From Phycisphaerae bacterium (GTDB taxonomy: Bacteria > Planctomycetota > Phycisphaerae > SM23-33): 6,864 nucleotides of DNA. Within the stretch, counting starts at the first letter, position 1. The number at the start of each line of letters is the position of its first letter. Made by a program: the position numbers and the translations under genes. This document shows, one piece after another, positions 1 through 5,814 of the stretch. The stretch is taken from assembly GCA_030610965.1 (NCBI GenBank), contig JAUWQU010000205.1, positions 1 to 6,864 on the forward strand, written 5' to 3'. The notes under the pieces were generated by a model. That model made no database searches. It saw nothing but the letters and a program-made list of their open reading frames with translations, and was not told the origin of the DNA.

Positions 1-1560
1 GAGCCGGGCAAGCCGAGCGACAAGGGCAAGCCGGTCGGCGCAGGCAAGGGCGGCGACGCGGACAAGGCCAAGGGCAAGGCCGACAGCCCGCCGCGGCGGG
101 TCGATCGGTCCGCATCCGGCGGCGCTGGGGCGCTGCTGGCGGGCGGCGACCTGGACGGTTACCTCGCGGCCGTGCTTGGCCCCAACAAGGTGGACTTCGT
201 CTCGCTGTGCATGCCGCGTCGCCCGGCCAGGCAGCCCGCCGCAGGCGAGTCGCTTGTGCCGCTTTCCACGCCGCTGATGGTTTCCGGGCTAAGTGCGGCC
301 GGTCTTGCCGAGGCGACTCGCATGCTCGAGCCGTTGGGGTTCATGCCGGTAGCGTCGGGCGGGGTCAACGCCGACCTTGACAAGGCCCTCAAGAATACCA
401 AGTTCGTGCCCGGCGGCGGCATAGCCGTGCCGATCGTCTCGGGCGACGCGGACATGGCGGCCGTGGGTACGGTGACGGACGTATACAAGGGCCGGTTGCT
501 GGCGTTCGGGCACGCGTTCTTCGCCGAGGGCGCCACGGAGCTGCCGATGGCCCCGGCGTACATTCACACGACCGTGGCGGGCCTGCTGCGCAGCTTCAAG
601 CTCGGCGCGGGCCTGGAGGTTCAGGGCACGCTGCACAGCGACGAGGCGGTGGCAGTCTCGGGCGAGATAGGCCCGAAGCCCAGGACCATCCCCATGACGG
701 TGACGATCGACCGCAAGGACGCCGTCCGCAAGGAGGTCTACAATTACCGGCTCTGCAACCACCGCTCGTTGACGGCGATGGGTGCGAGCATGGTCCTTCG
801 CAACGCCGTGGGCGGCTGGCACGAAATGCCGGAGCAGCACACGATCAGCTATTCGGTGTCGGTGGACTTCGGCAAGCTGGGCAAGTACCAGACGACGGAC
901 ATTTCGACGGATCGCGATGCCGGCCCTGCCAGTTCGGATGCGATGCGCCCGATCATGGCCCTGCTGAGCAACCCGTTCGGCGAGCGGATCGCGCCGAAGC
1001 GGATCGACATCGAGATAAAGGTCCAGCCGGGCTCGCTTGCGGCGTCATTGCTGAATTTCAAGCTCGACGGGCAGGTGTATCGACCCGGTGAGACTCTCAC
1101 AGGCACGGCCGTCATCAGGCCTTTCCGCAAGAGGCCCCAGCCGCTGGCGGTAAGGTTCGAGTTGCCCGACGACATCGAGGACGGCACGTACGAGTTGACG
1201 GTCTGCGACGCGCTTTCGAGCATGAGCACCGAGCAGCGTGAGATGCCGCACATGTTCGCCCCGCGCACGGCTGAGCAGTTGCTCAAGGCCCTCCAGCACG
1301 TCGTTTCGTTGCGGTCGGATCAGCTTTACCTCCGGATGCCTCTGCCGAGCGGGGGCGGCCTGGCCATCGAGCGGGCGGAGATGCCCGACCTGCCGGCGAG
1401 CAAGGCGCAGATCCTCTCGCAGGCGGGTATTCTCGAGACCCGCAGCTTCCGGCGGAGCCTGGTCCAGACGCTCAAGACGCGTTACCTCATAACCGGTTCG
1501 GCCAGCGCGACCTTCACGATCCAGCGCGATCCGGAAACGACGATCCTGCGAAAGCGGTAG
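1..1560 (+). CDS. SpoIVB-type peptidase S55 domain protein, C-terminal part
   Basis: The reading frame is open from base 1, so the N-terminus lies upstream; 519 residues are visible. Residues 1-45 are a Lys/Gly/Asp/Pro-rich linker. About residues 85-240 match the second half of the S55 domain: a threonine-proline-leucine stretch with MVSG, a 'GTVTDVYKGRLLAFGHAFF' segment with the conserved His at window residue 171 (bases 511-513), a 'LP.APAYIHT' strand, then 'SFKLG' and a Gly-rich 'VSGEIG' segment. The rest (about 240-519) resembles the C-terminal extension of the non-sporulation S55 proteins of planctomycetes and acidobacteria, including 'LYLRMPLPSGG' and 'ERAEMPDLPASKAQIL'. In SpoIVB the catalytic Ser sits in a GMSGSP motif; in this subfamily I expect it before the linker, so outside the window. 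Activity therefore cannot be judged. The protein is probably exported. It may process or anchor an envelope partner, perhaps the next gene's product. The stop codon TAG lies inside a heptamer repeat. Confidence 0.85.
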   Translation, partial: EPGKPSDKGKPVGAGKGGDADKAKGKADSPPRRVDRSASGGAGALLAGGDLDGYLAAVLGPNKVDFVSLCMPRRPARQPAAGESLVPLSTPLMVSGLSAAGLAEATRMLEPLGFMPVASGGVNADLDKALKNTKFVPGGGIAVPIVSGDADMAAVGTVTDVYKGRLLAFGHAFFAEGATELPMAPAYIHTTVAGLLRSFKLGAGLEVQGTLHSDEAVAVSGEIGPKPRTIPMTVTIDRKDAVRKEVYNYRLCNHRSLTAMGASMVLRNAVGGWHEMPEQHTISYSVSVDFGKLGKYQTTDISTDRDAGPASSDAMRPIMALLSNPFGERIAPKRIDIEIKVQPGSLAASLLNFKLDGQVYRPGETLTGTAVIRPFRKRPQPLAVRFELPDDIEDGTYELTVCDALSSMSTEQREMPHMFAPRTAEQLLKALQHVVSLRSDQLYLRMPLPSGGGLAIERAEMPDLPASKAQILSQAGILETRSFRRSLVQTLKTRYLITGSASATFTIQRDPETTILRKR

Positions 1561-1630
1561 CCGGTAGTCGGTGGCCGGTAGCCGGTAGTCAGTAGTCAGT
1601 AGCCGGTAGCCGGTGGCCGGGAACTGGTAA
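1554..1630 (+). repeat. degenerate 7-bp tandem repeat array, consensus YCRGTRG
   Basis: Eleven heptamers run in register: gcggtag, ccggtag, tcggtgg, ccggtag, ccggtag, tcagtag, tcagtag, ccggtag, ccggtgg, then two worn units (ccgggaa, ctggtaa). The first unit supplies the TAG stop of the S55 gene, so the array starts within the coding sequence and fills the first 70 bases of the intergenic space. Variation is mostly transitions (C/T and G/A), as in decaying short tandem repeats. A role in transcript 3'-end structure is possible but not shown. Confidence 0.9.
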
Positions 1631-1694
1631 CTGTCAGAAATGAGCCCTTGTCTCGCCCGAAAATATGAAGAAGGCTTGCCCGAAAGTTCTGCCC

Positions 1695-1715
1695 CTACTA
1701 CCTACTACCTATTAC
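1695..1715 (-). repeat. short heptamer array in inverted orientation
   Basis: Three units, ctactac, ctactac, ctattac, are followed by one further C. Read on the minus strand they are GTAATAG, GTAGTAG, GTAGTAG, which is the same GTAG-type heptamer as the array at 1554-1630 but inverted. The two arrays are 64 bases apart and could pair imperfectly in the transcript (for example ggtagt with actacc). The array ends 18 bases before the Shine-Dalgarno of the propeller gene. Confidence 0.7.
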
Positions 1716-1733
1716 CTTCTTCTTGGAACAGCT

Positions 1734-1740
1734 AAAGGAG
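1734..1740 (+). promoter_or_regulatory. ribosome binding site of the propeller gene
   Basis: The sequence aaaggag is a near-complete Shine-Dalgarno, placed 7 bases before the ATG at 1748. It fixes the start of the propeller protein, which is then followed at once by a good signal peptide. Confidence 0.85.
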
Positions 1741-1747
1741 TATCCGC

Positions 1748-4279
1748 ATGAAACGCCGGACCGGTTTCGCCTCGCTGTTGGCGGCGATGTTTCTGCTGGC
1801 CGCCTCGGCCATGGCAGTCAAGCCCGCAACGTGGATCCACAACACCGAGGCTCAGTTCAGCCCGGGCAAGTTCGACTCGGCCGTCTCTACGTCGCTGGGC
1901 GAGATACGCCTCGCTCGCGAGATAAAGGTCATCGCAGGCAGCGAGAGTTGCCCGGCAGTGGTCTCCTGCATCGCGCGGGTCGGCAAGACGCTCTACGTCG
2001 GTGCGGGCGACAAGCCGGTGATCTATCGCGCCGATGGCGACAAGGCGGTGAAGGTCGCCGAGTTGCCGGCCGCGATGATAACGTGCATGCTGCCGTCGGG
2101 CCAAGGCCTGCTGGTCGGCACGGGCGGCGGCAGCAAGCCGGGGCGGTGGCGTGTTGACGGCCATGGCATGAGCGCGTGCGTATGGTCGGACGCGAAGGTC
2201 AAGTACGTCTGGGCCGTTGTGGGCGCCGGCGACGACGGCCACTACGTAGCGACCGGGCCTGAGGGCAAGGTTTTCGCCATCGACAAGGCCGGCAAGGGCC
2301 AGGCGATATACGAGGCGGGCAAACTGGCCAAGAACGTGCTTTGCCTTGCCACCGGGCCTGGCGGCAAGCTGTACGCCGGCACCGGCGAGAAGGGTCTGAT
2401 TATCGAGATCGACCCCAAGGCCAAGACCGGGCGAGTGCTGCATGAAGCGTCCGAGAAGGAAATCGCCGCCCTGATCGTCGATGACGACGGGGCGATCCTG
2501 GCGGCCACGTCCGACGCGTCGAAGGCCAGCCCGGACGGCAAGAAGGCCCCTGCCGCGAGCGTCGAAGGCAAGGCCGACAACGGCAAGAAGGGCTCGGAGA
2601 CCAAGCCCGGCGCCCCCAAGAAGTCCGCCACCACCAAGCCGGCCCACGCTGACAGCCACAAGGCCAAAGGCGAGGACAAGGCCGGCGGCGGCAAGCACGG
2701 CAGCGACAAGAAGCCCCACGTCGAGGAGGCCAGGCCCAAGGCCGAGAAGCCCAAGGGCCAAATCGGCGCCGACGACCTCAAGGCCGCCGACCCGGCCGGC
2801 AAATCCGCGGACAAGCCCGCGGACAAGCCCCAGGCGAAGCCCCAGGACAAGGCCAAGCCGTCCGAGCGCCCGCCCGCCGGCGCCAAGGGGACGGCCCCGG
2901 TCAACAAGCCGTCCGGGCGCAGCGGCGCGGCGGCCAGTTCCGGCACGTCCAAGCCCGTCAAGACCAGCATGGCCCTGCCGCCGGGCGTGCGGATCGTACG
3001 CATGCCATCGAGCGGCAGCAGCAGCAGGCGCGCAGCCACGAAACCCCCGACCACCAGCGCCAAGGGCAACGCCGTCTACCGGGTCCGCCCGGACGGGCTG
3101 GTCGAGACGATCTTCCGCAGGCCGGTGACGATCCTCGCCATGGCCGAGGCAGGCGGCAAGCTCATCCTCGCCACCGGCAACGGCGGCGGGATCTACAGCG
3201 TATCGCGCGACGGCGACGAGGTCGCCCTCATCGCCGACACCGACGCAAAGCAGGTCACGTGCCTGGCCGTCGAGGCCTCCGGCGAGATAGTCTTCGGTAC
3301 GGCCAACAAGGGCTCCGTCGCTCGCCTGGCGGGCGGATTCGCCCGCAAGGGCACGTACGTTTCGCAGGCCATGGACGCCCGACAGATCGCCAAGTGGGGC
3401 ACCATGCAGATCGCCGGCAACGCCCCGGCCGGGGCTCGCGTGACAATCGCCACGCGGAGCGGCAACGTCTCCCAGCCGGACGACAAGACCTGGAGCAGTT
3501 GGTCCAAGGAGATGCCGCTGGAGAGCGGTTTCCTGTCGATCGGCGCGCCGTCCGGGCGGTTCCTTCAGTATCGCCTGACGCTCTCGACGCGCAACGCCAA
3601 GACCACGCCGCGAGTCTCGGGCGTGCAGATTGTCTACCAGGTCGGCAACCTCGCACCGACGCTCGCCGGCGTGAAGGTTTCGCCGAGCGAGAAGGGCCCG
3701 CGGGGCACCGAGCCGCCCGGCTCGCCGAAGATCTACCGCCACGTCGCGATCAAGGCCCTCGATACCAACGGCGACAAGTTGCGGTTCGAGATTTCCTTCC
3801 GCGAGGTCGGCTCCGAGGGCTGGGTCGTTATCACCGACAAGCTGGCGGCGCCGAAGTTCATCTGGGATACCCGCTCTGTCGGAGACGGCACGTACGAGCT
3901 TCGCATCGAGGCCTCCGACGACCCGTCCAACCCCGCCGGGCAGGCAACGACCTCCGCGCGGATAAGCGAGCCGGTCGTGGTGGACAACACCGCGCCGGCG
4001 GTCGGGCCCCTGGCCGCGAAAGTCGCCGGCGGGAAGGTCGTCGTCACCGGACAGATCGCCGACGCCACCAGCCGGATCGAGGCGATACAGTATTCCGTCA
4101 ACAGCCAGGCCGAGTGGCACGCTGTCCTGCCGGGCGACGGGATATGCGACAGCGACGTCGAGAAGTTCAGCTTCAACGTAGACGACCTCAAACCCGGCAC
4201 GTACCGCATTGCCGTGCGGGCGGCCGACATCTACGGCAACGTCGGCTACGGCTCGGCCACCGTCCGAATCGGCAAGTAA
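1748..4279 (+). CDS. secreted seven-motif beta-propeller protein with Ig-like C-terminal domains
   Basis: The protein has 843 residues. Residues 1-23 form a signal peptide (KRR, hydrophobic core, AMA cleavage site), so it is exported. Seven blade motifs of the type L-hydrophobic-x-GTG...V-Y-x-hydrophobic lie near residues 82, 121, 165, 208, 250/440, 472 and 514, suggesting one seven-bladed propeller. The fifth motif is split by a low-complexity insert at 257-440. Residues 535-632 carry 'KWGTMQI', 'TRSGN', 'TWSSWS' and 'GRFLQYRL', a beta-sandwich-like segment I recall after such propellers in acidobacterial and planctomycete proteins. Residues 633-745 look like an Fn3/Ig domain ('WDTRSVGDGTYELRIEASD', ending 'VVVDNTAP'). 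Residues 746-843 form a second Ig-like domain with 'GTYRIAVRAADIYGNVG'. No enzyme motif or membrane anchor is visible. The likely role is binding or scaffolding in the periplasm or at the surface; the ligand is unknown. It follows the S55 gene by 187 bases. Confidence 0.85.
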   Translation: MKRRTGFASLLAAMFLLAASAMAVKPATWIHNTEAQFSPGKFDSAVSTSLGEIRLAREIKVIAGSESCPAVVSCIARVGKTLYVGAGDKPVIYRADGDKAVKVAELPAAMITCMLPSGQGLLVGTGGGSKPGRWRVDGHGMSACVWSDAKVKYVWAVVGAGDDGHYVATGPEGKVFAIDKAGKGQAIYEAGKLAKNVLCLATGPGGKLYAGTGEKGLIIEIDPKAKTGRVLHEASEKEIAALIVDDDGAILAATSDASKASPDGKKAPAASVEGKADNGKKGSETKPGAPKKSATTKPAHADSHKAKGEDKAGGGKHGSDKKPHVEEARPKAEKPKGQIGADDLKAADPAGKSADKPADKPQAKPQDKAKPSERPPAGAKGTAPVNKPSGRSGAAASSGTSKPVKTSMALPPGVRIVRMPSSGSSSRRAATKPPTTSAKGNAVYRVRPDGLVETIFRRPVTILAMAEAGGKLILATGNGGGIYSVSRDGDEVALIADTDAKQVTCLAVEASGEIVFGTANKGSVARLAGGFARKGTYVSQAMDARQIAKWGTMQIAGNAPAGARVTIATRSGNVSQPDDKTWSSWSKEMPLESGFLSIGAPSGRFLQYRLTLSTRNAKTTPRVSGVQIVYQVGNLAPTLAGVKVSPSEKGPRGTEPPGSPKIYRHVAIKALDTNGDKLRFEISFREVGSEGWVVITDKLAAPKFIWDTRSVGDGTYELRIEASDDPSNPAGQATTSARISEPVVVDNTAPAVGPLAAKVAGGKVVVTGQIADATSRIEAIQYSVNSQAEWHAVLPGDGICDSDVEKFSFNVDDLKPGTYRIAVRAADIYGNVGYGSATVRIGK
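2516..3067 (+). other. low-complexity Lys/Pro/Asp/Gly-rich insert within propeller blade 5
   Basis: This stretch encodes residues 257-440 of the propeller protein. It is dominated by Lys, Pro, Ala, Gly, Asp and Ser, with short internal repeats such as ADKP-ADKP-QAKP-QDKAKP (about residues 354-371) and many GK/DK/PK pairs. The last 40 residues switch to Ser/Arg/Thr-rich sequence. It should be disordered and strongly basic. It sits exactly between 'GAILAATSD' and 'GNAVYRV', the two halves of one blade hairpin, so it would project as a long loop. Confidence 0.85.
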
Positions 4280-4333
4280 CTTACGTCGCCGGGCACACGA
4301 AGCTCGCGATTGAACCTGACAGCGAGACGCAGG

Positions 4334-4339
4334 AAAGGA
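4334..4339 (+). promoter_or_regulatory. ribosome binding site deciding the isocitrate dehydrogenase start
   Basis: The sequence aaagga lies 9 bases before the ATG at 4349. It favours this ATG over an in-frame TTG at 4310, which lacks such a site and would add 13 basic residues before the conserved N-terminus. Confidence 0.75.
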
Positions 4340-4348
4340 CGCACCTTA

Positions 4349-5458
4349 ATGGCGCAACACACCGTAACGCTTATCCGCGGCGACGGCACGGGGCCCGAAC
4401 TGGCCGAGGCCGCGCGGCGGTGCATCGATACCGCGTTGGAGGCAACCGAAGGGGCAGGCCGGATCGAATGGCGGGTCTGCGAGGCCGGCCTTGACATTAT
4501 GGAAACCGCCGGCACGCCCATGCCCGAGGCGACCATCGAGTCCGTCCGCAACACCGACGCCACGCTCAAGGCGCCGATCACCACGCCCGTCGGCAAGGGC
4601 TTTCGCAGCGTCAACGTGCTGCTGCGCCAGACGCTCGACCTGTACTGCTGCCTTCGCCCGTGCAAGAGCTACGTCGGCGTCCGCAGCCGATACGAGGACG
4701 TGGACCTCGTCATCGTCCGCGAGAACTGCGAGGACCTCTACGCGGGTGTCGAGTTCGAGAAGGGCAAGCCCGAGACGGCCGAGCTTATCGAGTTCATCAA
4801 CAGGCTCTCGACGGACAAGAAGATAAGGACCGGCCTGGACACCACCGGCATATCCATAAAGCCCATCAGCGTCGAGTACACCAGGCGGATATTCCACTAC
4901 GCCTTCAAGTACGCCCGCGAGCACGGGCGGCGGAAGGTTACCGGAGTTCACAAGGCCAACATTATGAAGTTCACCGACGGCTTGTTCAAGGCGGTCGGCG
5001 AGGACATCGCCAGGCAGTACCCGGACATCGAGTACGAGGACCGCATCGTCGACAACATGTGCATGCAGCTCGTTCAGAAGCCCGAGTTGTACGACGTGCT
5101 CGTGCTGCCGAATCTCTACGGTGACATCTTGAGCGACCTGTGCGCCGGGCTGGTCGGCGGGCTTGGCGTCGCCCCGGGCGCGAACATCGGCGACAGCGGG
5201 GCGATTTTCGAGGCCACGCACGGCTCGGCCCCGAAGTACAAGGGCCTCAACAAGGTCAATCCCACGGCCTTGGTATTGTCCGGCAAGCTGATGCTGGACT
5301 ACCTGGGCGAAGCCGCCGCCGCCGAGCGGCTCGAGGCCGCCGTCACCAAGGTTATCGTCGAGGGCAAGTCCGTCACCTACGACATGAAGCCCGACCGCGA
5401 CGACCCGACCGCCGTCGGCACCAGCGAGATGGCGGATGCGATCATCGAGGCGCTTTAG
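4349..5458 (+). CDS. icd: isocitrate dehydrogenase, isocitrate/isopropylmalate dehydrogenase family
   Basis: The protein has 369 residues, within the usual range of the short bacterial and mitochondrial-type isocitrate dehydrogenases. It oxidatively decarboxylates isocitrate to 2-oxoglutarate in the cytosolic TCA cycle, using a divalent metal and NAD(P)+. Visible signatures: 'GDGTGPE' at 11-17; the substrate loop S87-V-N89 with 'LLRQTLDLY', R93 and R103; 'REN.EDLYAG' with R124 and Y131; catalytic Lys in 'HKANIMKF' (K202); metal ligands D235, D259 and D263 ('YGDILSD'); and the nucleotide loop 'EATHGSAPKY' followed by 'KVNPTA'. S-x-N before LLR separates it from 3-isopropylmalate dehydrogenase. 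K296, Y297, V303 and Y344 match residues that give NADP+ preference in E. coli Icd, but the Arg equivalent to E. coli R395 appears to be absent. It starts 69 bases after the propeller gene with no obvious terminator between. A homoisocitrate dehydrogenase or other paralogue is less likely but not excluded. Confidence 0.92.
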   Translation: MAQHTVTLIRGDGTGPELAEAARRCIDTALEATEGAGRIEWRVCEAGLDIMETAGTPMPEATIESVRNTDATLKAPITTPVGKGFRSVNVLLRQTLDLYCCLRPCKSYVGVRSRYEDVDLVIVRENCEDLYAGVEFEKGKPETAELIEFINRLSTDKKIRTGLDTTGISIKPISVEYTRRIFHYAFKYAREHGRRKVTGVHKANIMKFTDGLFKAVGEDIARQYPDIEYEDRIVDNMCMQLVQKPELYDVLVLPNLYGDILSDLCAGLVGGLGVAPGANIGDSGAIFEATHGSAPKYKGLNKVNPTALVLSGKLMLDYLGEAAAAERLEAAVTKVIVEGKSVTYDMKPDRDDPTAVGTSEMADAIIEAL

Positions 5459-5461
5459 AAC

Positions 5462-5509
5462 GCGGTAGCAAGTAGCTGGTGTTCGCCTCCAGTCGCCGGT
5501 AGCCGGTGC
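5462..5509 (+). repeat. decayed heptamer repeats after the isocitrate dehydrogenase gene
   Basis: The units gcggtag, caagtag, ctggtgt and, 13 bases later, ccggtag and ccggtgc match the YCRGTRG heptamer at 1554-1630. As in that array, they begin right at a gene end, 3 bases after the stop codon. The middle has lost register, so this is an eroded or partly deleted copy. Confidence 0.65.
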
Positions 5510-5565
5510 AGGGATGATCAACCGCCGAGACGTCTGGCGCCCGTCCGCGAGAAGGAGCGCTGTCG

Positions 5566-5596
5566 GCGCGGGAGCGGGGCGGCCCCGCCCCGGCGC
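5566..5596 (+). terminator. strong GC hairpin, possible terminator without a T run
   Basis: The stem cggggcg (5575-5581) pairs with cgccccg (5586-5592) around a 4-base loop. An outer gcgc/gcgc pair (5566-5569 with 5593-5596) is separated from it by a 5-base bulge. No T-rich tract follows, so a classical intrinsic terminator is not supported. It could still stall polymerase or protect the 3' end of the isocitrate dehydrogenase transcript. Confidence 0.35.
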
Positions 5597-5632
5597 ACCC
5601 CATGCACAGCGTTTGACGTACACAACCGGCTG

Positions 5633-5665
5633 GCGGACAGTCGGCGCAAGTCGAGGGCTGTCCGC
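5633..5665. repeat. 8-bp inverted repeat
   Basis: Arm gcggacag (5633-5640) and arm ctgtccgc (5658-5665) are perfect reverse complements with a 17-base spacer. The next inner pairs (T-G, C-G) could lengthen the stem. It lies about 150 bases before the last gene. It could be a hairpin or a protein site; nothing in the sequence decides. Confidence 0.45.
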
Positions 5666-5718
5666 GGCATGGTGGCTCGGGAACATGTGATGGCACGAGA
5701 TTTGCCCTTTCAGTTCAG

Positions 5719-5814
5719 CATGGCAATATCCCTGCCATGTGGAATTCCGCATAGCATAGTACGCGATCCTGGCTCAACGGAATTCCATTCACTCAAGAAG
5801 AAGTGAGATGGAAT
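5719..5814 (+). promoter_or_regulatory. structured leader of the last gene, with alternative pairings
   Basis: Three inverted repeats are packed here. Hairpin 1: catggca (5719-5725) with tgccatg (5733-5739). Pairing 2: tggaattccg (5740-5749) with cggaattcca (5778-5787), perfect over 10 bp. Hairpin 3: attccattcact (5782-5793) with agtga plus atggaat (5802-5806 and 5808-5814), which is 12 bp with a single bulged G and an 8-base loop. Pairings 2 and 3 share 5782-5787 and exclude each other. Hairpin 3 covers the weak ribosome-binding region and the first two bases of the ATG at 5813. Control of translation initiation is an inference. A weak promoter (ctgcca at 5732, catagt at 5755, 17-base spacer) could instead make these arms DNA operator sites. 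Confidence 0.4.

Larger units (their letters stand above)
5459..5812. other. non-coding gap with repeats and hairpins
   Basis: These 354 bases hold no convincing gene on either strand. From left to right they contain worn heptamer repeats (5462-5509), a strong GC hairpin (5566-5596), an 8-bp inverted repeat (5633-5665) and a structured leader just before the last gene (5719-5812). Composition shifts along the gap, from very GC-rich near 5520-5670 to mixed after about 5690. Confidence 0.75.

Noticed and set aside
1655..1685. Direct repeat gcccgaaa at 1655 and 1678
   Set aside because: Eight bases, two copies, 23 bp apart, with no symmetry or link to a promoter; chance is a sufficient explanation.
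1554..1715. CRISPR array
   Set aside because: Units are 7 bp and directly contiguous, with no spacers and no cas genes nearby.
1712..4120. An 802-codon open frame on the minus strand
   Set aside because: It lies wholly opposite the propeller gene, which has a signal peptide, seven blade motifs and a strong ribosome binding site. The minus-strand product is rich in Arg, Gly and Leu without recognisable domains, as expected for a shadow in GC-rich DNA.
4310..4348. TTG at 4310 as an upstream start of isocitrate dehydrogenase
   Set aside because: The ATG at 4349 has a Shine-Dalgarno 9 bases upstream and gives the usual N-terminus of the family; the 13 extra basic residues are not expected.
5613..5641. 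Promoter with -35 TTGACG at 5613
   Set aside because: The -35 is good, but at 17 bases spacing the -10 would be gacagt, which matches the consensus poorly, and it overlaps the arm of an inverted repeat.
5442..5696. An 84-codon minus-strand frame in the non-coding gap
   Set aside because: It overlaps the heptamer repeats and the GC hairpin, has no clear ribosome binding site, and its product is a Pro/Arg/Cys-rich string without recognisable motifs.
4346..5752. A 468-codon open frame on the minus strand
   Set aside because: It is opposite the clearly recognisable isocitrate dehydrogenase and shows no family motif; long antisense frames are common at high GC.
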